A stretch of DNA of 21,005 nt, from the NCBI GenBank assembly GCA_023375785.1, contig SZWC01000808.1, positions 213,489 to 234,493 of the forward strand, given 5' to 3'. Shown piece by piece: positions 1-10,564 of this stretch. The notes under the pieces were generated by a model. The model saw only the letters and a list, made by a program, of their open reading frames with translations, was not told where the DNA came from and did not search any database. Each line of letters starts with the position of its first letter. Within the stretch, counting starts at the first letter, position 1. The position numbers and the translations under genes were made by a program. Source of the DNA: Penium margaritaceum. Taxonomy: Eukaryota > Streptophyta > Zygnematophyceae > Desmidiales > Peniaceae.

Positions 1-316
1 CATACATGTAAATAGACATACATGCAAACATACATGCTTACATGCATACATATATACATAAATACATACACATATACATGCATAGATACATACATGCGTA
101 TAGACACATATATATATATATACATATTTATGGCTAAATCGACACGAATATGTATTCGTGTATATACATATATACATAGAAATATGCATACATCTTTATC
201 CGTATACATGTATACATGTATGTATGTTATTAAATATACATTTGTATACATATGTTACGGAACATACATTTATACAGATTTGAGTATGAAATATATATAC
301 TGTAGTATTTCTTAAT
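1..316. repeat. Degenerate TA/CA-rich low-complexity flank
   Basis: The stretch is built from imperfect CATA, TACA, TATA and CATG steps and has few other words, so it looks like an eroded tetranucleotide microsatellite. The purer tract to its right supports this. It includes a 14 bp perfect palindrome (GTATACATGTATAC, 202-215) and a 20 bp inverted repeat at 142-161. The only open frame here translates to a Tyr/Thr/Ile-rich low-complexity string, as expected from the repeat, and is not a gene. No unique sequence is present that would identify the locus. Confidence 0.85.
142..161. repeat. Short perfect inverted repeat in the flank
   Basis: ACACGAATA (142-150) and TATTCGTGT (153-161) are exact reverse complements separated by TG. 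It is the only part of the left flank with two CG dinucleotides and does not fit the CATA/TATA pattern around it. It may be a remnant of an older element or a chance palindrome. No function can be assigned from this alone. Confidence 0.6.
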
Positions 317-440
317 AACACATACATACATACGTACATACATACATACATACATACATACATACATACATACACACACACATACATACATACATACATA
401 CATACATACATACATACATACATACATACATACATACATA
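317..440. repeat. (CATA)n/(TACA)n tetranucleotide microsatellite
   Basis: About 30 near-perfect copies of the tetranucleotide CATA (TACA in another phase). They are interrupted by one CG-containing unit (tacgtaca, 331-338) and by a CA dinucleotide run (about 371-382). The reverse strand gives long Met-Tyr-Val-Cys open frames, which are the translated microsatellite and not a protein. Purity is much higher than in 1-316, so this tract is probably young or still expanding. Confidence 0.95.
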
Positions 441-453
441 CACACACACACAC
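440..453. repeat. (AC)7 run at the microsatellite/satellite join
   Basis: Seven AC units close the microsatellite and run without a gap into the satellite word caccgagccacc. Ordinary monomers of the left array carry gccacaccgagccacc at this place, so the CA run sits exactly where a monomer has its own short CACAC. The boundary therefore has no unique filler sequence. Confidence 0.85.
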
Positions 454-3299
454 CGAGCCACCAATATTCTACCTTGTTTATACCTGTAAGTTAATGCCCA
501 GTATATCTGTACTATGATTGGACACTCTGACCATGGCTGATTTGTGTTATGATTAATATAAGCAAAAGTTACTTGCATACATTTGTGGTCATGATTAGTG
601 GCACATGCCAACTTTGTCAAGGCACTTCACACAAAAGCCACGCCAAGCCACCGGTATATTACCTTGTTTGTACCTGTAAGATCATGCCTGGTACATCTGC
701 ACTGTGATTGGACACTCTGACCGTGGCTGACTGTTGTTATGATTCATAGCCGTTTAAGGTACTTGGTAAACTTTGTGGTCATGGTCAGTGGTACATGCCA
801 ACTTTTTCAAGGCATTGCGCACACTAGCCGTGCCAAGCCACCGGCTTTTTACCTTGTTTATACCTACAAGGTCATGCCTAGTACATCTGAACTGTGTTTG
901 GGCACTCTGACTGTGGCTGACTCGTGTTACGATTTGTAAAACTTATAGTCACTCTGTAAACTTTGTGGTCATGGTCAGTGGCACATGCCAACTTAGTCAA
1001 GGCATTGCGCACAATAGCCGTGCCAAGACACCTGTTTTTTTACCCTTTTTATACCTGCAAGGTCATGCCCAGTATATCTGCATTGTGATTGGACACTCTG
1101 ACCGTGGCTGACTCGTGTTATGATTAATAGCCGTTTAATGTACTTGGTAAACTTTGTGGTCATGGTCAGTGGCACATGCCAACATTGTCAAGGCATTGCG
1201 CACAATAGTCATGCCAAGCCACCGGTTTGTTACCTTGTTTATACCTGTAAGGTCATGCATGTTATATATGTAATGTGATTTGACATTCTGACATTGGCTG
1301 ACTTGTGTTACGATTCGTATAAGTTAAAGCCACTTGGTAAACTTTGTGGTCATGGTCAGTGGCACATGCCAACTTTGTCAAGGCATTGCGCACAATAGCC
1401 ACATCGAGAAACCAGTATTCTACCTTGTTTGTACCTGCAAAATCATACCTAGTACATATGCACTTTGATTGTACACTCTGACTGTGGCTGACTCGTGTTA
1501 TGATCAATAGAAGTAAAAGTTACTTTGATACATTTGTGGTCATGGTCAGTGGCACATGCCAACATTGTCAAGGCATTGCACACAATAGCCACACCGAGCC
1601 ACCAGTATTCTACCCTATTTATACTTTTAAGGTCATGCCTAGTATGTCTGCACTTTGATTGAACACTCTGACCGTGGCTGACTCGTGTTATGATTCATAG
1701 CCGTTTAAGGTACTTGGTAAACTTTGTGGTCATGGTCGGTGGCACATGACAACTTTGTCAAGGCATTGCCCACAAAAGCCGTGCCAAGCCACCAGGTTTT
1801 TACTTTATTTATATCTGCAAGGTCATGCATATTAGATGTGCAATGTGATTGGACCTCTGACCGTGGCTGACTCGTGTTACGATCAACAGAAGTAAAAGTC
1901 ACTTTGATACATTTGTGGTCATGGTCAGTGGCACATGCCAACTTTGTCAAGGCATTGCGCACAATAGCCACACACCGAGCCACCAGTATTCTACCTTGTT
2001 TGCACCTGCAAGGTCATGCCCAGTATATCTGCATTGTGATTGGACACTCTGACCGTGGCTGACTCGTGTTATGATTCATAGCCATTTAAGGAATTTGGTA
2101 AACTTTGTGGTCATGGTCAGTGGCACGTGCCAACTTTGTCAAGGCATTGCGCACAATAGCCGTGCCAAGCCACCAGTTTTTTTCCTTGTTTATACCTGTA
2201 AGGTCATGCATGTTAGATGTGCACTATGATTGGGCACTCTGACTATGGCTGACTCGTGTTACGATTTGTAGAACTTAAAGTCACTTGGATACATTTGTGG
2301 TCATGGTCAGTGGCACATGCCAACTTTGCCAAGGCATTGCGCATAATAGCCACATCAAGCCACCAGTATTCTACCTTGTTTGTACCTGCAAGATCTTACC
2401 TAGTACATCTGCACTGTGATTGGACACTCTGACCTTGGCTGACTCGTGTTATGATGAATAAAAAGTAAACGTCACTTGGATACACTTGTGGTCATGGTCA
2501 GTGGCACATGCAAAATTTGTCAAGGCATTGCGCACAATAGCCACACCGAGCCACCACTATTCTACCTTGTTTATACCTGCAAGGTCATGCCTAGTATATC
2601 TACACTATGATTGGACACTCTGACCGTGGCTGACTCGTGTTATGATTCATTGCCGTTTAAGGTACTTGGTAAACATTGTGGTCATGGTCAGTGGCACATG
2701 CCAACTTTGATAAGGCATTGCGCAGAATAGCCACACCAAGCCACCAGTATTATACCTTGTTTATACCTGCAAGGTCATGCCCAGTATATCTGCACTGTGA
2801 TTGGACACTCTGAACGTGGCTGACTCGTGTTATGATTCATAGCCATTTAAGGTACTTGGTACTCTTTGTGGTAATGGTCAGTGGCACATGCCAACTTTGT
2901 CAAGGCATGGCGTACGATAGCCACACCAAGCCACCAGTATTCTACCTGGTTTGCACCTGCAAGATCATGCCTAGTATATCTGTAGTGTGACTGGACACTT
3001 TGATGGTGTCTGACTCGTGTTATGATCAATAGAAGTAAAGGTCATTTGGATACATTTGTGGTCATGGTCAGTGCCACATGCCAACTTTGTCAAGGCATTG
3101 CGCACAATAGCCTTGCCAAGCCACCGGTTTATTGCCTTGTTTATATCTGCAAGGTCATGCATATAAGATGTGCATTATGATTGGGCACTCTGACCGTGGC
3201 TGACTCGTGTTACAATCAATATAAGTAAAAGTTACTTGGATATATTTGTGGTCATGGTCAGTGGCACATGCCAACTTTGATAAGGCATTGCGCTGAATA

Positions 3300-4820
3300 G
3301 CCCCACCGAGCTACCAGTATTCCACCTTGTTTACACCTGCAAGGTCATGCGCAGTATATCTGCACTGTGATTGGACACTCTGAACGTGGCTGACCCATGT
3401 TCTGATTCATAGCCATTTAAGGTAATTGGTAACCTTTGTGGTCATGGTCAGTGGCACATGCCAACTTTGTCAAGGAATGGCGTACAATAGCCGTGCCAAG
3501 CCTCCAGTTTTCTACCTTGTTTATACCTACAAGGTCATGCATGTTAGATGTGCAATGTGATTGGGCACTCTGACTGTGGCTGACTTGTGTTACGATTCGT
3601 AGAAATTAAAATCACTAGGTAAACTTTGTGGTCATGGGAAGTGGCACATGCCAACTTTGTCAAGGCATTGCGCACAATAGCCATACCGAGCCACCAGTAT
3701 TCTACCCTGTTTGCACGTGCAAGATCATGCCTAGTACATCTGCACAGTGATTGGACACTCTGACCGTGGCTGACTCGTGTTATGATCAATAGAAGTAAAA
3801 GTCACTTGGATGTATCTGTGGTCATGGTCAGTGGCACATGCCAACTTTGTCAAGGCATTGCACAAAAAATCCACACTGAGCCGCCAGCATTGTACCTTGT
3901 TTGAGCCTGCAAGATCATGCCTAGTACATCTGCACTTTGATTGGACACTCTGACCGTGGCTGACTCGTGTTATGATCAATAGAACTAAAAGTCAGTTGGA
4001 TACATCCGTGGTCATGGTCAGTGGCACATGCCAACTTGTCAGGGCATTGTGCACAATAGCCACACCGAGCCACCAGTATTATACCTTGTTTGTACCTGCA
4101 AGGTCATTCCTAGTATATATCCACTGTGATTGGACACTCTAACCGTGGCTGAATCATGCTATTATTCATAGCCGTTTAAGGCACTTGGTAAACTTTATGG
4201 TCATGGTCAGTGGCACATGCCAACTTTGTCAAGGCATTGCGCACAATAGCCGTGCCAGGCCACCAGTGTTTTACCTTGTTTATACCTACAAGGTTATGCC
4301 TAGTACATCTGAACTATGATTGGGCACTCTGACTTTAGCTGAATCGTGTTACTATTCGTATAAGTTAAAGTCACTTGGTAAACATTGTGGTCATGGTCAG
4401 TGGCACATGCCAATTTTGTCAAGGCATTGCACACAAAATCCGTGCCAAGCCAACAGTATTCTACCTTGTTTGCACCTGCAAGATCATGCATAGTACATCT
4501 TCACTATGATTGGACACTCTGACCGTGGCTGTCTCGTGTTATGATCAATAGAAGTAAATGTCACCTGGATACATTTGTGGCCATGGTCAGTGGCACATGT
4601 CAACTTTGTCAAGGCATTGCGCACAATAGCCACACCGAGCCACCAGTATTCTATCTTTTTAATACCTGCAAGATCATGCCTAGTACATCTTCACTGTGAT
4701 TGGACACTCTGACCGTGGCTGACTAATGTTATGATCAATATAAGAATAAGTCACTTGGATACATTTGTGGTCATGGTCATTGGCACATGCCAACTTTGTC
4801 AAGGCATTGCGCACAGTAGC
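3300..4820 (+). repeat. Two consecutive C-A-B-B tetramers (760 bp higher-order pattern)
   Basis: Subfamily diagnostic words in order: C (attcatagcc, 3404), A (gattcgtagaaat, 3592), B (gatcaatagaag, 3783), B (3973), C (4164), A (4354), B (4543), B (4733). The same order recurs less regularly elsewhere: C-A-B at 4922-5302, C-A-B-B-B at 6062-6820, and C-A-B-B at 7012-7582 next to the inversion. In the left array C is usually followed by A, and A usually by B. I infer an old four-monomer higher-order unit (about 760 bp) blurred by unequal exchange. Outer limits are approximate. Confidence 0.6.
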
Positions 4821-5526
4821 CACACCGAGCCACCCATAGTCTACCTTGTTTGTACCTGCAACATCATGCCCAGTTCATCTGCACTGTGATTGGACACTCT
4901 GACCGTGGCTGAATCGTGTTATGATTAATAGCTGTGTGAGGTACTTGGTATACTTTGTGGTCATGGTCAGTGGCACATGCCAACATTGTCAAGGCATTGC
5001 GCACAATAGCCGTGCCAAGCCACCGGTTTTTTACCTTGCTTATACCTATAAGGTCATGCATATTAGATGTGCACTGTGACTGGGCACTCTAACCGTGGCT
5101 GACTCATGTTACGATTCGTAGAAGTTGAAGTCACTTGGAAAACGTTGTGGTCATTGTCAGTGGTACATGCCAACATTGTCAAGGCATTGCGCAAAATAGC
5201 CACACCGGGCCACCGGTATTCTACCTTGTTTGCACCTCCAAGATCATGCCTAGTACATTTGCACTGTGATTGGACACTCTGACCGTGGCTGACTCGTATT
5301 ATGATCAATAGAAGTAAAAGTCACTTGGATACATTTGTGGTCATGGTCAGTGGCACATGCCAACTTAGTCAAGATATTGCGCACAATAGCCACACCAAGC
5401 CACCTGTATTCTACCTTGTTTATACCTGCAAGGTAATGCCAATTATATTTGCACTGTGATTGGACACACTGACCGTGGCTGACTTGAGTTATGATTCATA
5501 GCCGCTTAAGGTACTTGGTAAACTTT

Positions 5527-5574
5527 GTGGTCATGGTCAGTGGCACATGCCAACTTTGTCAAGGCATTGCGCAC
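5527..5574 (+). other. Conserved block of the monomer (representative copy)
   Basis: This roughly 48 bp segment is the least variable part of the monomer and is found in nearly every repeat in both arrays. It contains two hexamers in tandem, TGGTCATGGTCA (5528-5539), and a dyad TGGCA-CA-TGCCA (5541-5552). The rest of the monomer differs much more between neighbours. A conserved box inside a variable satellite monomer is the pattern expected of a protein-binding site or a recombination or phasing element, but the factor is unknown. The dyad resembles a nuclear factor I site but has a 4 bp spacer where NFI wants 5. Confidence 0.5.
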
Positions 5575-7604
5575 AAAAGCCGTGCCAAGCCACCGGTTGT
5601 TTACCTTGTTTACACCTGCAAGGTCATGCATATTAGATGTGCACTGTGATTGGGCACTCTGACTGTGGCTGACTCGTGTTACGAGTCTTAGAAGTTCAAG
5701 TCACTTGGTAAGCTTTGTGGTCATGGTCAGTGGCACATGCCAACTTTGTCAAGGCATTGCGCACAATACCCACACCAAGTAACCACTATTATACCTTGTT
5801 TGCACCTGAACGATCGTGCATAGTACATTTGCACTGTGATTGGGCACTCTGACTGTTGCTGACTCGTGTTACGATTCGTAGAAGTTAAAGTCACTTGGTA
5901 AACTTTGTGGTCACGGTCAGTGGCACATGCCAACTTTGTCAAGGCATTGCGTACAAAAGCCACACCGAGCCACCAGTATTATACCTTGTTTGCACCTGCA
6001 AGATCATGCCTAGTACATCTGCACTGTGATTGGACACTCTGACCGTGGCTGACTCGTGTTATGATTCATAGCCGTTTAATGTACTTGGTAAACGTTGTGG
6101 TCATGGTCAGTGGCACATGCCAACTTTGTCAAGGCATTGCGCACAATAGCCGTGCCAAGCCAACGGTTTTTTTTCCCTGTTTATACCTGCAATGTCATGC
6201 ATATTAGATGTGCACTCTAATTGGGTACTCTGACCGTGGCTGACTCATGTTATAATTCATAGAAGTTAAAGTCACTTGGTAAACTCTGCGGTCATGGTCA
6301 GAGGCACATGCAAACATTGTCAAGGCATTGCGCACAATAGCCAGACCGAGCCACCAGTATTCTACCTTGTTTGTACCTACAAGATCATGTCTAGTACATG
6401 TGCACTGTGATTGGACAATCTGACCATGGCTGACTCGTGTTATGATCACTCTAAGTAAAAGTGACTTGGATACATTTGTGGTCAGGGTCAGTGGCACATG
6501 CCAACTTTGTCAAGGCATTGCGCACAATAGACACAGCGAGCCACCAGTATTCTACCTTGTTTGTACCTGCAAGATCATGCCTAGTACATCGCACAGGGAT
6601 TGGACACTCTGACCGTGGCTGACTCCTGTTATGATCAATAGAAATAAAAGTCACTTGGATATATTTTTGGTCATGGTCAGTGGCACATGCCAACTTTGTC
6701 AAGGCATTGCACACAATATCCTCACCGAGCCACCAGCATTCTACCTTGTTTGAACATGCAAGATCATGCCTAGTACATCTGCACTGTAATTGGACACTCT
6801 GACCGTGGCTGACTCGTGTTATGATCAATAGAAGTTAAAGGCAGTTGGATACATTTGTGGTCATGGTCAGTGGCACATGCCAACTTTGTCGAGGCATTGC
6901 ACACAATAGCCACACCGAGCCACCAGTATTCTACCTTGTTTGTACCTGCAAGGTCATACCCAGTATATCTGCACTGTGCTTGGACACTCTGACCGTGGCT
7001 AACACGTGTTATGATTCATAGCCGTTTAAGGTATTTGGTAAACTTTGAGATAATGGTCAGTGGCACATGCCAACTTTGTCAAGGCATTGCGCACAGTAGC
7101 CGTGCCAAGCCACCGGTGTTTTACCTTGTTTATACCTACAAGGTCATGCCTAGTACACGTGAATTGTGATTGGGCACTCTGACTGTGGCTGAATCGTGTT
7201 ACGATTCGTAGAAGTTATAGTCACTTGGTAAACTTTGTGGTCGTGGTCAGTTGCACATGCCAACGTTGTCAATGCATTGCGCACAATAGCCACACCGAGC
7301 CACCAGTATTCTACCTTGTTTGCACCTGCAAGATCATGCCTAATACATCTGCACTGTTATTGGACACTCTGACCGTGGCTGACTTGTGTTATGATCAATA
7401 GAAGTAAATTTCACTTGGATACATTTGTGGTCATCGTCAGTGGCATATGCCAACTTTGTCAAGGCATTGCGCACAATAGCCACACCAAGCCACCAGTATT
7501 CTACCTTTTTTGTACCTGCAATATCATGCCTAGCACATTTGCACTATGATTGGATACTCTGAACGTGGCTGACTCGTGTTATGATCAATGGAAGTAAAAG
7601 TAAC

Positions 7605-7669
7605 TTGGATACATTTGTGGTCATGGTCAGTGGCAGATGACCACTGACCATGACCACAAATGTATCCAA
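7605..7669. repeat. Head-to-head inversion point of the satellite (palindrome)
   Basis: 7605-7633 and 7641-7669 are exact reverse complements over 29 bp, separated by the 7 bp spacer cagatga (7634-7640). Beyond this the arms continue as an imperfect inverted repeat, because left monomers are + and right monomers are -. By eye the first 190 bp of the two arms differ at about 31 positions, or about 84% identity. The left monomer can be followed through gtggcagatg (normally gtggcacatg), and the right monomer begins at ccactgacc, so the arrays abut with no foreign filler. All repeats left of this point are in one orientation and all right of it in the other. Confidence 0.95.
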
Positions 7670-8883
7670 AAGACTTTTACTTTTATTTATCATAACACGA
7701 GTTAGCCACGGTCAGAGTGTCCAATCACAGTGCAGATATGTTGGCCATGACCTTACAGGTATAAACAAGGTAGAATACTGGTGGCTCAGTGTGGTATTTT
7801 TGTGCAATGCCCTGACAAATTTGGCACGTGCCACTGACCATGACCACTAACGTATCCAATTGACTTTTACTTCTATTGATCATAACACGAGTCAGCCATG
7901 GTCAGAGTGTCCAATCACAGTGCAGATGTACTAGTCATGACCTAACAGGTATAAACAATGTATAATACTGGTGGCTCGGTGTTGGTGTTGTGCGCAATGC
8001 CTTGGCAAACTTGGCATGTGCCATTGAACATGACCACAAAGTTTACCAAGTGACTTTTTCTTCATATGAATCGTAACACGAGTCAGCCACGGTCAGAGTG
8101 CCCAATCACAGCGCACATCTAATATGGATAACCTTGTAGGTATCAACAAGGTAAACAACCGGTGGCTTGGCACGGCTTTTGTGCGCAATGCCTTGACAAA
8201 GTTGGCATGTGCCACTAAACATGACCAAAAAGTCTACCAAATACATTAAACGGCTATGAACCATAACACGAGTCAGCCACGGTCAAAGTGTTCAATCATA
8301 GTGCAGATACACTGGGAATGACCTTACATGTATAACCAAGGTAGACTACTGGTGGCTCGATGTGGCTATTGTGCGCAATGCCTTGACAAAGTTGGCATGT
8401 GCTACAGACCATGACTACAATTGTATCCAAGTGACTTTCACTTAAATTGATCATAACACGAGTCAGCCACGGTCACAGTGTCCAATCATTGTAGATGTAC
8501 TAGGCATGACCTTGCAGGTACAAACAAGGTAGAATACCTTAAACGGCTATGAATTATTACACGAGTCAGTCACGGTCAGAGTGTCCAACCACAGGGCAGA
8601 TATACAAGGCATGATCTTGCAGGTACAAAAAAGGTAGAATACTGGTGGCTGGGTGTTGCTATTGTGCACAATGCCTTGACAGATTTGGCATGTGCCACTG
8701 ACAATGACCACAATGTATCCAAGTGAATTTTACTTCTATTGATCATAACATGAGTCAGTGACGGTTAGAATGTCCAATCACTATGCAGATGTATTAGGCA
8801 TGACCTTGCAGGTACAAACAAGGTAGAATACTGGTGGCTCAGTGTGGCTATTGTGTGCAATGCCTTGACAAAGTTGGCATGTG
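7641..8883 (-). repeat. Duplicated block D, copy 1
   Basis: Collinear with 13224-14469 at an offset of 5,583-5,586 bp. Shared private words include aaaagac..tttatttatcat in the first monomer, ttcttcatatgaatcg (8059 and 13642), atggataaccttgtagg, and the 84 bp deletion scar. The first monomers of the two copies differ at only 3 sites by eye, while neighbouring monomers differ far more. Copy 1 starts exactly at the inversion point. Confidence 0.9.
8531..8541 (-). other. 84 bp deletion scar in a satellite monomer (copy 1)
   Basis: The text runs gtagaatac directly into cttaaacggctatgaat. In complete monomers these are separated by tggtggctcggtg... through ...tttaccaagta, 84 bp. The remaining monomer is about 106 bp and joins the tail of one repeat to a C-type head. 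A tac at both ends of the lost segment suggests a microhomology-mediated or slippage deletion. Confidence 0.85.
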
Positions 8884-9073
8884 CCACTGACCATGACCAC
8901 AAAGTTTACCAAGTACCTTATATGGCTATAAATCATAACACGAGTCCACCACAGTCAGAGTGTCCAATCATAGTGGAGATATACTGGGCATGACCTTGCA
9001 GGTATAAACAAGGTAGAGTAATGGTAGCTCAGTGTGGCTATTGTGCGCAATGCCTTGACAAAGTTGGCATGTG
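8884..9073 (-). repeat. HOR-type monomer 12 preceding unit 1
   Basis: A C-type monomer with the private word cttatatggctataaatc and gtccaccac. It matches the twelfth monomer of the 2,278 bp unit (for example 14660-14849, cttatacggctataaatc and gtccgccac). It joins block D copy 1 directly to unit 1. In the second locus an extra monomer of type 11 (14470-14659) lies between D and this monomer. Confidence 0.8.
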
Positions 9074-9227
9074 CCACTGACCGTGACCACCAATTTATCC
9101 AAGTGACTTTTACTTCTATTGGTCATAACAGGAGTCAGCCACGGTCAGAGTGTCCAATCACAGCGCACATCTGGTATGCATGACCTTGGATGTATGTATA
9201 GGGTGAAAAACCAGTTGCTTTGCACGA

Positions 9228-9240
9228 CTATTGTTCCACT
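9228..9240 (-). other. 27 bp deletion inside unit 1
   Basis: Here cgactattg runs into ttccactgacc. Units 2 and 3 have an intervening segment containing aatgccttgaaaaagttgg. The sequence gtt occurs at both edges of the missing piece, consistent with a microhomology deletion private to this copy. Confidence 0.75.
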
Positions 9241-10374
9241 GACCATGACCACAAAGTTTACCAAGTACCTTAAACGGCTATGAATCATAACACGAGTCAG
9301 CCATGGTCAGAGTGTCCAACCATAGTGCAGATGTACTAGGCATGATCTTGCAGGTTCAAAGAACATAGACCACTGGTGGCTCAGTGTGGCTATTGTGTGC
9401 AATGCCTTGACAAAGTTGGCATGTGCCACTGACCATGACCACAAATGTATCCAAGTGACTTTTACTTCTATTGATCATAACATGAGTCAGCCATGGTAAG
9501 AGTGTCCGATCACAGTGCAGTTGTACTAGGCATGAACATGCAGGTGCAAAAAAGATAGAATACTGGTGGCTTGGTGTGGCTATTGTGCTCAATGCGTTGA
9601 CAAAGTTGGCATGTGCCACTCACCATGACCACAAAGTTTACCAAGTACCTTAAAAGGCTATGAATCATAACACGAGTCAGTCATGGTCAGAGTGTCAGAT
9701 CATAGGGCAGATATACTGGGCATGATCTTGCAGGTACAAACAAGGTAGAATACTGGTGGCTTGGTGTTGATATTGTGCACAATGCCTTGACAGAGTTGGT
9801 ATGTGCCACTGACAATGACCACAAATGTATCCAAGTGACTTTTACTTCTATTGATCATAACACGAGTCAGCCACGGTCAGAGTGTCCAATCACAATGCAT
9901 ATGTACTAGGCATGACCTTGCAGGTACAAACAAGGTAGAATACCGGTGGCTCAGTGTGGCTGTTGTGTGCAATGCCTTAACAAAGTTGGCATGAGCCACT
10001 GACCATGACCACAAATGTATCCAAGTGACTTTTACTTCTATTAATCATAACACGAGTCAGCCATGGTCAGAGTGCCCAATCACAGTGTAGATGTAATGGA
10101 CATGACCTTGCAGGTATAAAAAGGGTACAATACTTGTGGCTCGGCGTAGCTAATATGCGCAATGCCTTCACAAAGTTGGCATGTGCCACTTACCATGACC
10201 ACAAATGTATCCAAGTGACTTTTTCTTCTATTGATCATAACACGAGTCAGTCATGGTTAGAGCGTCCAATCCAAGTGCACATGTACTCGGCATGATCTTG
10301 CAGGTACAAACAAGGTAGAATACTGTGGCTCGGTGTGGCTTTTGTGCGCAATGCCTTGACAAAGTTGGCATGTG

Positions 10375-10564
10375 CCACTGACCATGACCACAAATGTATC
10401 CAAGTGACTTTTACTTCTATTGATCATAACACAAGTCAGCCACGGTCAGAGTGTCCAATAACAGTACATATGTACTAGGCATGATCTTGAAGGCGCAAAC
10501 AAGGTACAATACTGGTGGCTCGGTGTGGCTATTGTGCGCAATGCCTTGACAAAGTTGGCATGTG
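10375..10564 (-). repeat. Extra monomer inserted in unit 1
   Basis: It lies between unit monomers 7 and 8 and has no counterpart in units 2 or 3. Its start resembles monomer 11 (cacaagtcagcc, aataacagtacatatg). Its end (cttgaaggcgcaaac, ggtacaatactggtgg) is repeated in the following monomer at 10678 and again at 11818. This looks like an exact one-monomer gain by unequal exchange or conversion. Confidence 0.8.

Larger units (their letters stand above)
451..7633 (+). repeat. 190 bp satellite array, left block (+ orientation)
   Basis: About 38 head-to-tail monomers. The conserved word gtggtcatggtc recurs from 585 (first, slightly degenerate copy) to 7617: 37 periods in 7,032 bp, or 190.05 bp each. 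There are only single-base or dinucleotide indels, for example a CA insertion near 1968, a 1 bp deletion near 4036 and a 1 bp deletion near 6585. Each monomer has a strongly conserved block (gtggtcatgg... to ...gcattgcgcac) and a more variable part that defines subfamilies A, B and C. No monomer contains a gene, and open frames seldom extend beyond one repeat. The strand label only marks monomer orientation and is arbitrary. Confidence 0.97.

Noticed and set aside
196-453. Minus-strand frames reading Met-Tyr-Val-Cys repeats
   Set aside because: A direct translation of the (TACA)n microsatellite, open in more than one frame at once. It is not a protein-coding signal.
5541-5552. NFI, p53 or CENP-B binding site in the conserved block
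   Set aside because: NFI needs a 5 bp spacer between TTGGC and GCCAA and this has 4. The CATG core lacks the purine/pyrimidine flanks of a p53 half-site. I saw no match to the CENP-B box in any subfamily. Only the dyad itself is reported.
6451-6828. 125-residue open frame on the minus strand, longest in the window, and the many 60-100 residue frames with the recurring phrase ITRVSHGQSVQSQC
   Set aside because: The phrase is the translated satellite monomer and recurs throughout the array in shifting frames and on the strand that follows monomer orientation. 190 bp is not a multiple of 3, so frames break each repeat. The long one survives because a 1 bp deletion near 6585 makes that monomer 189 bp. 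There is no start context, domain or codon signal.
7605-7669. Terminal inverted repeats of a DNA transposon, or a rho-independent terminator
   Set aside because: The arms are ordinary monomer sequence, there is no target-site duplication, transposase or T-run, and the symmetry continues for kilobases as inverted satellite.
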